In this document: positions 7,802 to 13,813 of the stretch, piece after piece
Layout of the letters: every line of letters begins with the position of its first letter
Position numbering within the stretch: position 1 is the first letter of the stretch
Source: an uncultured Ruminococcus sp.
Lineage (GTDB): Bacteria; Bacillota; Clostridia; Oscillospirales; Acutalibacteraceae
Length of the DNA stretch: 17,966 nucleotides
Reading direction: 5' to 3'
Assembly (NCBI GenBank): GCA_902773045.1
Contig: CACYDE010000098.1
Coordinates: forward strand, 1 to 17,966
The notes under the pieces: generated by a model
Database searches by the model: none
Seen by the model: only the letters and a program-made list of their open reading frames with translations
Told to the model about the DNA's origin: nothing
Program-made: the position numbers and the translations under genes

Positions 7802-7879
7802 ACAATGTTTTTTTATTAAAAGCGACAAAATTACCAAAATATATTTTTGCGCACCTTTGAGAATATATTTATTAATACT

Positions 7880-7909
7880 ATATTACATTACTTTTAAATG
7901 AAAAGTCAA
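7880..7909 (-). promoter_or_regulatory. glgB: Distal glgB promoter (P1)
   Basis: Leftward TTGACT (7904-7909), 18-base spacer, TAATAT (7880-7885), in a very AT-rich stretch. It would give a leader of about 300 bases carrying the repeats at 7741-7801 and the palindrome at 7654-7677. Confidence 0.45.
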
Positions 7910-8032
7910 TAGAAAATTAAAAATTCTATGTTAAAATTTTGTAATAAAAGAAAAAGCGTCCTTAAGATTTGACCGTGAATCTGTAACAAATTTTAACGTC
8001 GGAATGTAATTCCGCTCTCGTATCAAATTCCG

Positions 8033-8069
8033 AAAAAAAAGAACCCGAAGCTGTGACTCAGGTTCTTTT
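8033..8069 (-). terminator. Terminator of the C-GCAxxG-C-C gene
   Basis: Stem AAAAGAACC / GGTTCTTTT (8037-8045 and 8061-8069), followed in the minus direction by a run of Ts (eight As at 8033-8040 on the plus strand). It sits about 90 bases past the stop at 8157. Confidence 0.85.
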
Positions 8070-8156
8070 AAAAAAATATTGCTTTTCATAATAAATTCGC
8101 CTAATTATCATTGATGTGCATGAGGGTTATAACAGTTTTTTAACCGGCCGAGTTTA

Positions 8157-8633
8157 TCAGGCAGCTTTCGTGATCTCGCTTTTGTGATCTTCGATATATT
8201 CCTGAAGAAGATCTGCGGCAAACTTCACCAGTTCGGGGCACGGTCTTTTTTCTTTTTTGATTTCCGGAACGTCTGCGAAAACATCTTTTCCCTTAACGAC
8301 GGGCGTAAGTCCCAAAAGCTCACGGCAGTAAAGACTTCCGTTTGCTTCTTCAAATCTATTCGCCAGTTCGCGGACGCGTGAGTAAAGTTCGTTTCTTTTT
8401 CGTGGGTCTTTTTGATCCTGATCGCCGAAGACGGCGCCGAGCACGATCCACATTCCGCTCACGGTTCCGCATGTTTCACGCATTCCTCCCATTCCGGTCC
8501 CAAACGGACGGGAGATCGCCGAAAGCATTTTTTCGTCGAAATCGGTGAGGTCGGAAAAAGCCAGAACGACCGACTGACAGCAGTTGTAGCCGCTTAAAAA
8601 ATAATCCTTCGCAAGTTCTCCTCTGCTAAACAT
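8157..8633 (-). CDS. C-GCAxxG-C-C family protein (putative redox protein)
   Basis: 158-residue cytoplasmic protein of the family defined by spaced cysteines. NCC sits at 17-19, the core CGTVSG at 55-60 (the GCAxxG position, preceded by a Gly-rich run RPFGTGMGGM), then Cys103 in YCRELLG and Cys132 in CPELV. The family is often found with redox or metal-related genes and is thought to bind a metal or cluster, but its biochemical role is not settled. The start is well marked by AAGGAGG at 8641-8647. It appears to be a single-gene unit with an extended -10 promoter at 8662-8667 and a terminator at 8033-8069. The length is normal and no motif residue is missing. Confidence 0.9.
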   Translation of the reverse strand: MFSRGELAKDYFLSGYNCCQSVVLAFSDLTDFDEKMLSAISRPFGTGMGGMRETCGTVSGMWIVLGAVFGDQDQKDPRKRNELYSRVRELANRFEEANGSLYCRELLGLTPVVKGKDVFADVPEIKKEKRPCPELVKFAADLLQEYIEDHKSEITKAA

Positions 8634-8661
8634 AAATTTGCCTCCTTACAGTTATAAATTT

Positions 8662-8667
8662 ATTATA
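8662..8667 (-). promoter_or_regulatory. Extended -10 promoter of the C-GCAxxG-C-C gene
   Basis: Leftward TGG-TATAAT gives an extended -10. No good -35 is seen at 17 bases. The ribosome binding site follows closely at 8641-8647. Confidence 0.45.
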
Positions 8668-8746
8668 CCATCATAGTATCTCAGGAAGCTAAAAGTTAAA
8701 CAACCCCAAAACGTCATTATGTTATTAGCTTCTTTTAAACTAAAAT

Positions 8747-8862
8747 AAAAAAGGAAAAACAGCCGAATTGTTGCGGGCAATCGGCTGTTTCCTTTTAGTT
8801 TGAGGGGTACATTTTGAGGAGGGTAGAACATATACTCAAACGGTGCGGTCCGTTTTGAGTAC
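8747..8862 (-). ncRNA. Candidate small RNA with an exposed C-rich segment
   Basis: A roughly 115-base minus-strand transcript is predicted from the promoter at 8869-8899 to the terminator at 8751-8796. Its 5' end folds as a near-perfect hairpin, ACTCAAACGG (8834-8843) against CCGTTTTGAGT (8850-8860), with one bulged base. About 30 bases follow with no obvious partner within the short form. In the RNA they include CUACCCUCCUC, complementary to Shine-Dalgarno sequences (plus-strand GGAGGG at 8818-8823). The strong terminator closes it. Hairpin, exposed C-rich seed and terminator is the layout of Shine-Dalgarno-blocking small RNAs in Firmicutes. It matches no family I can name. A protein reading of this strand crosses the terminator and has no ribosome binding site. 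Confidence 0.45.
8751..8796 (-). terminator. Strong terminator of the candidate RNA
   Basis: AACAGCCGA (8758-8766) pairs perfectly with TCGGCTGTT (8781-8789). The inner ATTG/CAAT and outer AAGGAA/TTCC pairs extend it. In the minus direction the stem runs into TTTTTCCTTTTTT. There is no protein gene upstream of it for some 600 bases on that strand, so it most likely ends an RNA. AAACTAAAA (8738-8746) and TTTTAGTTT (8793-8801) add a further outer match. Confidence 0.8.
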
Positions 8863-8868
8863 AATAAT

Positions 8869-8899
8869 ATTATACCCCATATCAAAATTAGTTTGTTAA
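8869..8899 (-). promoter_or_regulatory. Promoter of the candidate small RNA
   Basis: Leftward TTAACA (8894-8899), a long 19-base spacer and a perfect TATAAT (8869-8874). The predicted start near 8862 falls right at the 5' hairpin. The -35 and spacing are weak points. Confidence 0.4.
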
Positions 8900-9148
8900 G
8901 ACAGTATGAATTTTTCTTTAAATAATAGGCAACTATTTGTTTATATGTCACCAAAGATGTCGAAAATTCTTTACATCATAAAATTCAAACTCATATTGTC
9001 CACTCAAAAGGAACTGCCGCTGTGGTTTTGCGCTCACGATCCTGTTTTTGACGCAGGAGCATTTAAATTATTGTTTAATTATTGCTGTGCTTATGAAATT
9101 TTATTGATTTTTTGCAGCCTTCTGCGGGAACACCACTTCGGTCTGCTT
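8875..9148 (-). other. Transcribed non-coding region with GC-rich islands
   Basis: AT-rich DNA interrupted by two GC-richer islands at about 9007-9062 and 9117-9147, downstream of a near-consensus minus-strand promoter. The islands hold short pairings such as CCTG/CAGG with GCTC/GAGC flanks (about 9033-9060) and GCAG/CTGC (9116-9146). A 23-codon frame at 8991-9062 has no ribosome binding site. The stretch could be the 5' part of a roughly 400-base RNA ending at 8751, or a dispersed repeat. It is not recognisable as RNase P RNA, tmRNA, SRP RNA or a known riboswitch. Confidence 0.3.
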
Positions 9149-9154
9149 ATTAGT

Positions 9155-9183
9155 ATAATACTTTAAATGTAAAATAATGTCAA
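9155..9183 (-). promoter_or_regulatory. Near-consensus promoter with no protein gene
   Basis: Leftward TTGACA (9178-9183, perfect), 17-base spacer, TATTAT (9155-9160, 5 of 6). It is one of the best promoters in the window, yet the next protein gene on that strand starts at 8633, beyond a strong terminator. Confidence 0.65.
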
Positions 9184-9330
9184 TGAACATTTTGTTAATT
9201 TTATTCAAAACGGTGTGAATATTATGAAAATTTATTCAATCTTTATAAAGCTACCGTCAACGGCTGCATATTGGCTTTAATAAGAAGTCGGTATTACAAG
9301 CTTCAATTTTTTTTAGATTTGAATAAAGAA

Positions 9331-9369
9331 AAAACTCCGACCAAAGCGCCAAGCCGATATCGGAGTTTT
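9331..9369 (-). terminator. Terminator of the cohesin/dockerin gene
   Basis: AAAACTCCGA (9331-9340) pairs perfectly with TCGGAGTTTT (9360-9369), followed in the minus direction by six Ts. It begins 34 bases past the stop codon. Confidence 0.88.
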
Positions 9370-9403
9370 GATATTATTTGATTAAGTGTTTTGTAACGTT
9401 ATA

Positions 9404-12400
9404 TCACTTCGGTAAAAATCCTTCTTTTCCTGCAAGTGAATCAACATCATAACCTACAGAAGCTCTGAGAATTTCGAATGCGTCGTTACCTGTGATCTCA
9501 CCGTCTCCGTCAACATCGGCAATAAGGAAAAGATCACCTTCATACTCGCTGAGTCCGATCGAAGCTCTGAGAACCTCGATTGCGTCAAAGCTTGTTACTT
9601 CACCGTCTCCGTCTACATCACCGAAGAGAACCTTCACCGGCTGAGGCTTGTCAGTATCCGTGTCGGATTCTGTTTCGGTCTCAGTCTCAGTCTCTGTTTC
9701 AGTCTCTGTTTCTGTTTCAGTTTCTGTTTCGGTCTCAGTTTCTGTTTCGGTCTCTGTCTCGGTCTCTGTTTCTGTCTCTGTGTCTGTCAGAGTATCTGTT
9801 TCTGTGTCTGTTGTGTCAGTATCGGTAACGCTGTTAGCTTCTGCGGAAGCAACAACGCTTGCCGTTGCGTCTGCGTCAAAGTCTACCAAATCAACGTTAT
9901 AGAACTCTTCTACTATGTAGGAAAGAACATTATCGTCTTTAGCGATAGCTTTTTTTGCTTCGAAAGTGAAAATAACGATATCCTGCTCACCCGTTATATC
10001 GGTACCTCTTGCGTCGAACATCGAATTCCAACGAATGGAATTTTCTCCTTGGATAAGGTCGATAGTTCCGATGCAATCTGTTTTTGAAACGTATGCCAAA
10101 GCGGAAGAATCATAGTTCAAAGTTTCCTGGATTCCGAGTGCCTTTGCGGCGTCTTTAGCGCGGCAGTAAACTTTTACAACATCGCCTGTTTTTGCTTCTA
10201 CATCAACCTTCTTGGGTTCGGAAGCAGGATTCGATGTGACTTCCGCAACAGCGCTTGTTGTTTTTTCGATGTCAAACGAATTCTCATCGTAATCATAGAA
10301 TTCTTCAACAAAGAATGAAAGAACGTCGTCTGCGGACTTGATATCCTTACGTGCTTTAAATGTCATAACTGCGACAACTGTTTCGTTGGAGAGGTCGATT
10401 CCCTTATGATCCTTGTCGATGTCAAAGAGAATATTCCATGAAACTCTGCCGTTTGAATATTCCTCGGAGATCGTGCCGAGAGAAGTTTTTGTTTCGGAGC
10501 TGTATTCGAGAGCTGCGGAGTCAAAATCAACGATCTCGTGGATTCCGAGTGCATTCTTAGCGTCTTTAGCTTTGAAGCTTACTGTGATCTCGTCACCTGC
10601 TTTAGCGTTGACCTCGATCTTTCTTGAGTTGTTCTCGGTGTCTGTCTGTGTTTCGGTTTCTGTTTCGGTCTCTGTTTCTGTTTCAGTCTCTGTTTCTGTT
10701 TCTGTATCTGTCTGAGTATCGGTATCCGTATTTTCCTTACCGCCCTCGATCTCGGCATTCGCGCTAAGCTCGGAAGCCTTGAGAGTGTTGTCATCGAAAC
10801 CGTAAATATCTCTTACAGTGTTCGTGCAAACTTCACCGGAATTGTCGGTGAGCGCCTCGAATTTAAATACCATAATGTCTGTTTTTCCGCTTACTCCACC
10901 GGACTGCATAACGTCCCATTTGATCGTGCCGTTATCGTCTTTCTGGGAAACCACAAGCTTGTCGCTTCCTTCTGCGGAAACAAGCTTGAACTTAGCGGGA
11001 TCATATTTCAAAGTATTTGCGATACCCTCGATATTTGTCATATCAGCCGAGAAAGTAACTACTACTGTCTCGCCCTTCTTAACGTCTTTCTTTACGGTGA
11101 TCGCAGCGTCTTCGTCGGGAACTTCTTCAACCGTTACGGAAGCCTCAACGCAGTCCATATTCAGCGATTTGAAATCGTAATCGTAGCAGTCTCTGACTTT
11201 GTTTGTTCCGACTGTTCCGGTCGTGTCGGCGAGAGCTTTGAAGGTCAGCTTGATGAGGTCTGTCTTATTGGTGAAATCAACGCCGTTCTTTCCGTCGCCG
11301 AAGTTTCCGTTCCAGCGGATTCCCTCGGAAGTCTGATTGTAAGACATTGTTTCTTTAAGTGTTTCCGCGGAAACAAATTCATATTTCGCTGTGTCATACT
11401 CGAAAACACTTGAGATTCCCATCAGGTTCGATCTTCCGGAAACTCCGAGAGTGACTGTGACGGTGTCGCCTTTCTTTGCGGAAGCTTCAACCGTTGTTTC
11501 GCCTTTTCCGAGATCGCCGGAGTCCGAATCGGTCACAGGCTCGGTGTCGGTTACAGACTCTGTATCCGTTTTAGGATCTGTGTCGGTCTTCGGGTCCGTA
11601 TCAGTTTTCGGATCTGTGTCGGTTTTCGGATCTGTATCCGTTTTAGGATCTGTGTCGGTCACAGGGTCAGGGTTGATAGGACCGGCTTTTCCGACATTCG
11701 CAAACGGTACTGTAATGTGATCTTCATCTTCTTTTTCATGTGAATTGGGTTCCTGCTTTGAATACGGCAAAGCGGCATTATCACTCATTGAAGGATCATA
11801 AGGAAGACAATCCATGCCGGAAGTACCCATAGTCGAAATCTTCATGACACTGATACCGTTGCTTTCGAGAGAAGAAGCGGTAAGTCCGAGATTCTCGAGC
11901 GGAATGGATATTTCGTAGCACATGTCCAAAGTTGCGGATGCATGTCCTGCGGTGTTGAAATCTACCCATGCCGAGGATTCTTTAAGCGTATCGCCGGGAA
12001 CACGGTCGTGATACTCACCGTAGCCGCCGTCAATGCCGATAACCTTGCTGCTTGCAATACCGTTTCCGTATTTAAGCGCAATACCCGTAGCGGTCATTTT
12101 ATACGCAGGCGCTTCAAAATCGAACTTTCCGTCCGCACCGGTCTTATAGATGAACGGTCCGTTGGATGCGTTCGTTGAAAAAGCGATAAGTGTGTCGACA
12201 TAAGTGTCGAACGTTATGCCCGAACCCCAGATTGTACCGCCTGTCGCATCGGTACCGTTACCCTGAGGATTCGTTCCGGTGTTCATCGCCAAAAATACGG
12301 GAAGATTCTGGATCCAAAGATTACCCTGTGAAATAGGGAAGTCATCATCGGGAGCAACGACGTCCTGAACGTTAGTCATTTCCCACATCAAATACAAATT

Positions 12401-12754
12401 GGTGTCGTCCCATGCAGCGTAAAGCGCATAGTCATCGCTCGCAACCTCATACATGGAACCATTACGATAAACACGCGGATCGTCATTCGCAACGCCCTGA
12501 GCGATGATAAGCGAACTGTCCCAATCGCTGGGGCTGCCGTCTACGGTGATAGATTTCTTTGCGCCGACCTGACCGTTAGGGTTGGTGGCATAGTTCAAGC
12601 CCAACGCCTCCGTGGTATGTCCGTCTGCGGAAGCGCTGCTGGAAATAAGCTCATGTTTCTTTTCACTCACTTCATCCGCTGAAGCCGGAACAGAACTTGC
12701 TGCCATCAAAAGGGCAAGCGCAGCACTCATAAGCCTGAAGGATTTTTTAGCCAT
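9404..12754 (-). CDS. Secreted scaffold-like protein: binding module, four cohesin-like modules, dockerin
   Basis: 1116 residues. Signal peptide 1-26 ends in PASA. Residues 57-355 form a beta-rich module whose opening (ITVDG...DW, then AWDDTNLYLMWEM) recalls CBM9/DOMON-type carbohydrate-binding folds. A Pro-Lys-Thr-Asp linker (363-410) leads to cohesin-like modules A (418-545) and B (550-670). A Thr-Glu linker (676-711) leads to modules C (713-842) and D (850-975). A long Thr-Glu/Asp linker (976-1037) precedes a type I dockerin (1043-1103) with two calcium loops, DVDGDGEVTSFD and DVDGDGEITGND. The dockerin should plug it into another scaffoldin, and the cohesin-like modules could hold dockerin enzymes. 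No catalytic domain is visible. GGAGG at 12764-12768 fixes the start. It is a single-gene unit. Cohesin function of the modules is inferred from pattern, not proven. Confidence 0.88.
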   Translation of the reverse strand: MAKKSFRLMSAALALLMAASSVPASADEVSEKKHELISSSASADGHTTEALGLNYATNPNGQVGAKKSITVDGSPSDWDSSLIIAQGVANDDPRVYRNGSMYEVASDDYALYAAWDDTNLYLMWEMTNVQDVVAPDDDFPISQGNLWIQNLPVFLAMNTGTNPQGNGTDATGGTIWGSGITFDTYVDTLIAFSTNASNGPFIYKTGADGKFDFEAPAYKMTATGIALKYGNGIASSKVIGIDGGYGEYHDRVPGDTLKESSAWVDFNTAGHASATLDMCYEISIPLENLGLTASSLESNGISVMKISTMGTSGMDCLPYDPSMSDNAALPYSKQEPNSHEKEDEDHITVPFANVGKAGPINPDPVTDTDPKTDTDPKTDTDPKTDTDPKTDTDPKTDTESVTDTEPVTDSDSGDLGKGETTVEASAKKGDTVTVTLGVSGRSNLMGISSVFEYDTAKYEFVSAETLKETMSYNQTSEGIRWNGNFGDGKNGVDFTNKTDLIKLTFKALADTTGTVGTNKVRDCYDYDFKSLNMDCVEASVTVEEVPDEDAAITVKKDVKKGETVVVTFSADMTNIEGIANTLKYDPAKFKLVSAEGSDKLVVSQKDDNGTIKWDVMQSGGVSGKTDIMVFKFEALTDNSGEVCTNTVRDIYGFDDNTLKASELSANAEIEGGKENTDTDTQTDTETETETETETETETETETQTDTENNSRKIEVNAKAGDEITVSFKAKDAKNALGIHEIVDFDSAALEYSSETKTSLGTISEEYSNGRVSWNILFDIDKDHKGIDLSNETVVAVMTFKARKDIKSADDVLSFFVEEFYDYDENSFDIEKTTSAVAEVTSNPASEPKKVDVEAKTGDVVKVYCRAKDAAKALGIQETLNYDSSALAYVSKTDCIGTIDLIQGENSIRWNSMFDARGTDITGEQDIVIFTFEAKKAIAKDDNVLSYIVEEFYNVDLVDFDADATASVVASAEANSVTDTDTTDTETDTLTDTETETETETETETETETETETETETETETETETETETESDTDTDKPQPVKVLFGDVDGDGEVTSFDAIEVLRASIGLSEYEGDLFLIADVDGDGEITGNDAFEILRASVGYDVDSLAGKEGFLPK
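9644..9829 (-). repeat. Thr-Glu linker repeat before the dockerin
   Basis: Hexanucleotide-type repeat encoding about 60 residues of Thr-Glu/Thr-Asp (residues 976-1037). Synonymous codons vary along the tract, so it is not a fresh expansion. Length changes in multiples of six bases would keep the frame. Confidence 0.9.
10622..10729 (-). repeat. Thr-Glu linker repeat between module pairs
   Basis: Second Thr-Glu/Gln tract (residues 676-711) separating cohesin-like modules A/B from C/D. It has the same hexanucleotide character as the tract at 9644-9829 but is shorter. Confidence 0.9.
11525..11668 (-). repeat. DPKTDT linker repeat
   Basis: About five imperfect 18-base units encoding DPKTDT, followed by ESVTDT/EPVTDS variants (residues 363-410). 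It joins the N-terminal module to cohesin-like module A. Its Lys/Pro content sets it apart from the two Thr-Glu linkers. Confidence 0.88.
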
Positions 12755-12782
12755 ATAATATTACCTCCGTTTTTGAAAGATT

Positions 12783-12810
12783 AAGTCTGGGGTTATCCCC
12801 TTCCCCACTT
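12783..12810 (-). promoter_or_regulatory. GC stem in the leader of the cohesin/dockerin gene
   Basis: Within the short 5' leader, GGGG (12789-12792) pairs with CCCC (12797-12800). Flanking AAGT and ACTT (12783-12786, 12807-12810) can extend it, and a second CCCC (12803-12806) offers an alternative partner. It may stabilise the mRNA 5' end. Confidence 0.35.
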
Positions 12811-12821
12811 ATACATTTATT

Positions 12822-12850
12822 AGTATAACGCTTTTAAAAAATTTTAACAA
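12822..12850 (-). promoter_or_regulatory. Promoter of the cohesin/dockerin gene
   Basis: Leftward TTGTTA (12845-12850), 17-base spacer, TATACT (12822-12827). Transcription would start near 12815, about 60 bases before the ATG. Confidence 0.5.
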
Positions 12851-13010
12851 GCCCTTTTGAATTATTCTAAAATCTTTGTAAGACTTGTTAAATCTCGCTT
12901 CTTTTTTTTGTACAGATTACCGTGTTGATTCAGAAAAGAAATACTTAGCTTTAACACAATCATCACATAGTTTTTTAGGCGGTCTTATTCACTGATTTTC
13001 TGCGGAAATA

Positions 13011-13042
13011 AAAAAGGCTGCCGAAAAATCGGCAGCCTTTTT
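13011..13042 (-). terminator. Terminator of the small exported protein gene
   Basis: Perfect 14-bp stem AAAAAGGCTGCCGA / TCGGCAGCCTTTTT with a 4-base A loop, directly after the stop at 13047. T runs exist on both strands, so it can act in both directions. Confidence 0.92.
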
Positions 13043-13046
13043 GCGG

Positions 13047-13592
13047 TCATTTCGGAGTATCGGGTGTGTTTTTTCTTTCACCGCCCGGAACGTCGTCGGG
13101 GAGGAGGATATCCCCTTTGGCGTCGCTTATGTCATCAACGATGTACATATTGTCTCCGTTTTGTTCTATCTTAAAAGTATGGTGACTTGTCCGTTCGACC
13201 GCTTCGGGATATTCCTTGTAGGAAACCGTTTGAGTCACGGTAGCGTCGATCGTATAGAAACGGTTGTTGTAGTCTATCTTATTATACTTCACGGAATATT
13301 CCGTTTTCTCAACTTCAAGCCCCGAACCTTCGTAATGATTCGAAGCGATGATCTTGTTGTTGTAATCGTTATAATACCAGAAGTCGCAGCCTTCCTTGAC
13401 GATCCCGCGAAATGATATTTTTTCGTCGCCCTTGTTGTAGTATTTCATGACCGACGCCATATATCTGTCGATAAGCTTCATCGCAGCCTCATCGTCCTGA
13501 AGAAACATGCCGCACGCGTCGGCATAGATCACTCCGCCCAAAACACATAAAAATGTAACCCCTGCGACAATAGCCGCCATTTTTCTGATCAT
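13047..13592 (-). CDS. Small exported protein, unknown function
   Basis: 181 residues from the chosen start. A hydrophobic segment at about 5-23 follows a short basic start (MIRK), so it is a signal peptide or an N-terminal anchor. No lipobox Cys is placed correctly. The remaining 150 residues are rich in Tyr, Asp and Lys, with alternating strands around TIDATVTQTVSY and HTFKIEQNGDNMYIVDDIS. This fits a small alpha+beta fold of the NTF2-like kind found as a lead domain in some clostridial exported proteins, but that is a guess. The start at 13592 is preferred because GGAGAGG lies upstream (near 13599-13606). The predicted promoter -10 at 13632-13637 leaves no room for the in-frame ATG at 13631. 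It is a single-gene unit with its own promoter and terminator. Confidence 0.8.
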   Translation of the reverse strand: MIRKMAAIVAGVTFLCVLGGVIYADACGMFLQDDEAAMKLIDRYMASVMKYYNKGDEKISFRGIVKEGCDFWYYNDYNNKIIASNHYEGSGLEVEKTEYSVKYNKIDYNNRFYTIDATVTQTVSYKEYPEAVERTSHHTFKIEQNGDNMYIVDDISDAKGDILLPDDVPGGERKNTPDTPK

Positions 13593-13631
13593 AACAAAAC
13601 CTCTCCGTTTTGAAAAAAATCCTGTATTCAT

Positions 13632-13659
13632 ATTATATAACGAATTTTTTTGTTGTAAA
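13632..13659 (-). promoter_or_regulatory. Promoter of the small exported protein gene
   Basis: Leftward TTTACA (13654-13659), 16-base spacer, perfect TATAAT (13632-13637). It places the transcript start near 13625 and rules out translation from the upstream ATG at 13631. Confidence 0.6.
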
Positions 13660-13708
13660 TACGGTTTCGTTATTGTTTTATTTTTATTTACATTTTTTAT
13701 AATTACTA

Positions 13709-13737
13709 TTTACAAATATGGTCATATATGTTATACT
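13709..13737 (+). promoter_or_regulatory. Promoter of the epimerase-like gene
   Basis: TTTACA (13709-13714), 17-base spacer, TATACT (13732-13737). Transcription would start near 13744, at the foot of the leader stem. Confidence 0.6.
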
Positions 13738-13742
13738 GGTCA

Positions 13743-13798
13743 GGGATACCACTTTATCATACTATTACTGTAATATAATAAAGCGGTAAATTTATCCC
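13743..13798 (+). promoter_or_regulatory. Long stem in the leader of the epimerase-like gene
   Basis: GGGATA (13743-13748) can pair with TATCCC (13793-13798), and ACCACTTTAT (13748-13757) with ATAAAGCGGT (13778-13787), leaving one mismatch. The stem ends three bases before the CGGAGG ribosome binding site, so its opening or closing could affect translation. It is also present at the very 5' end of the predicted transcript. Confidence 0.4.
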
Positions 13799-13813
13799 TT
13801 TCGGAGGTTTTCA

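Larger units (their letters stand above)
7571..8156. other. glgB upstream region and tail of the C-GCAxxG-C-C unit
   Basis: 586 bases without a protein gene. They hold the two glgB promoters, the palindrome, the repeats, and, near the right end, the terminator of the next gene. A small hairpin CGGAAT-GTA-ATTCCG (8000-8014) has no assigned role. I see no known riboswitch class. Confidence 0.5.

Noticed and set aside
8652..8954. 100-residue minus-strand frame in the intergenic region
   Set aside because: It runs through the strong terminator and both hairpins of the candidate RNA, has no ribosome binding site and has no protein-like pattern.
8991..9062. 23-codon minus-strand frame starting at ATG 9062
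   Set aside because: The codons look varied and the stretch is GC-richer than its surroundings, but there is no ribosome binding site and no sign of a signal or membrane peptide.
8906..9166. 86-residue plus-strand frame
   Set aside because: No ribosome binding site or plus-strand promoter. It lies antisense to the predicted minus-strand RNA.
9648..9902. Plus-strand frame coding for Ser-Val repeats
   Set aside because: It is the complement of the Thr-Glu linker repeat and has no start signal.
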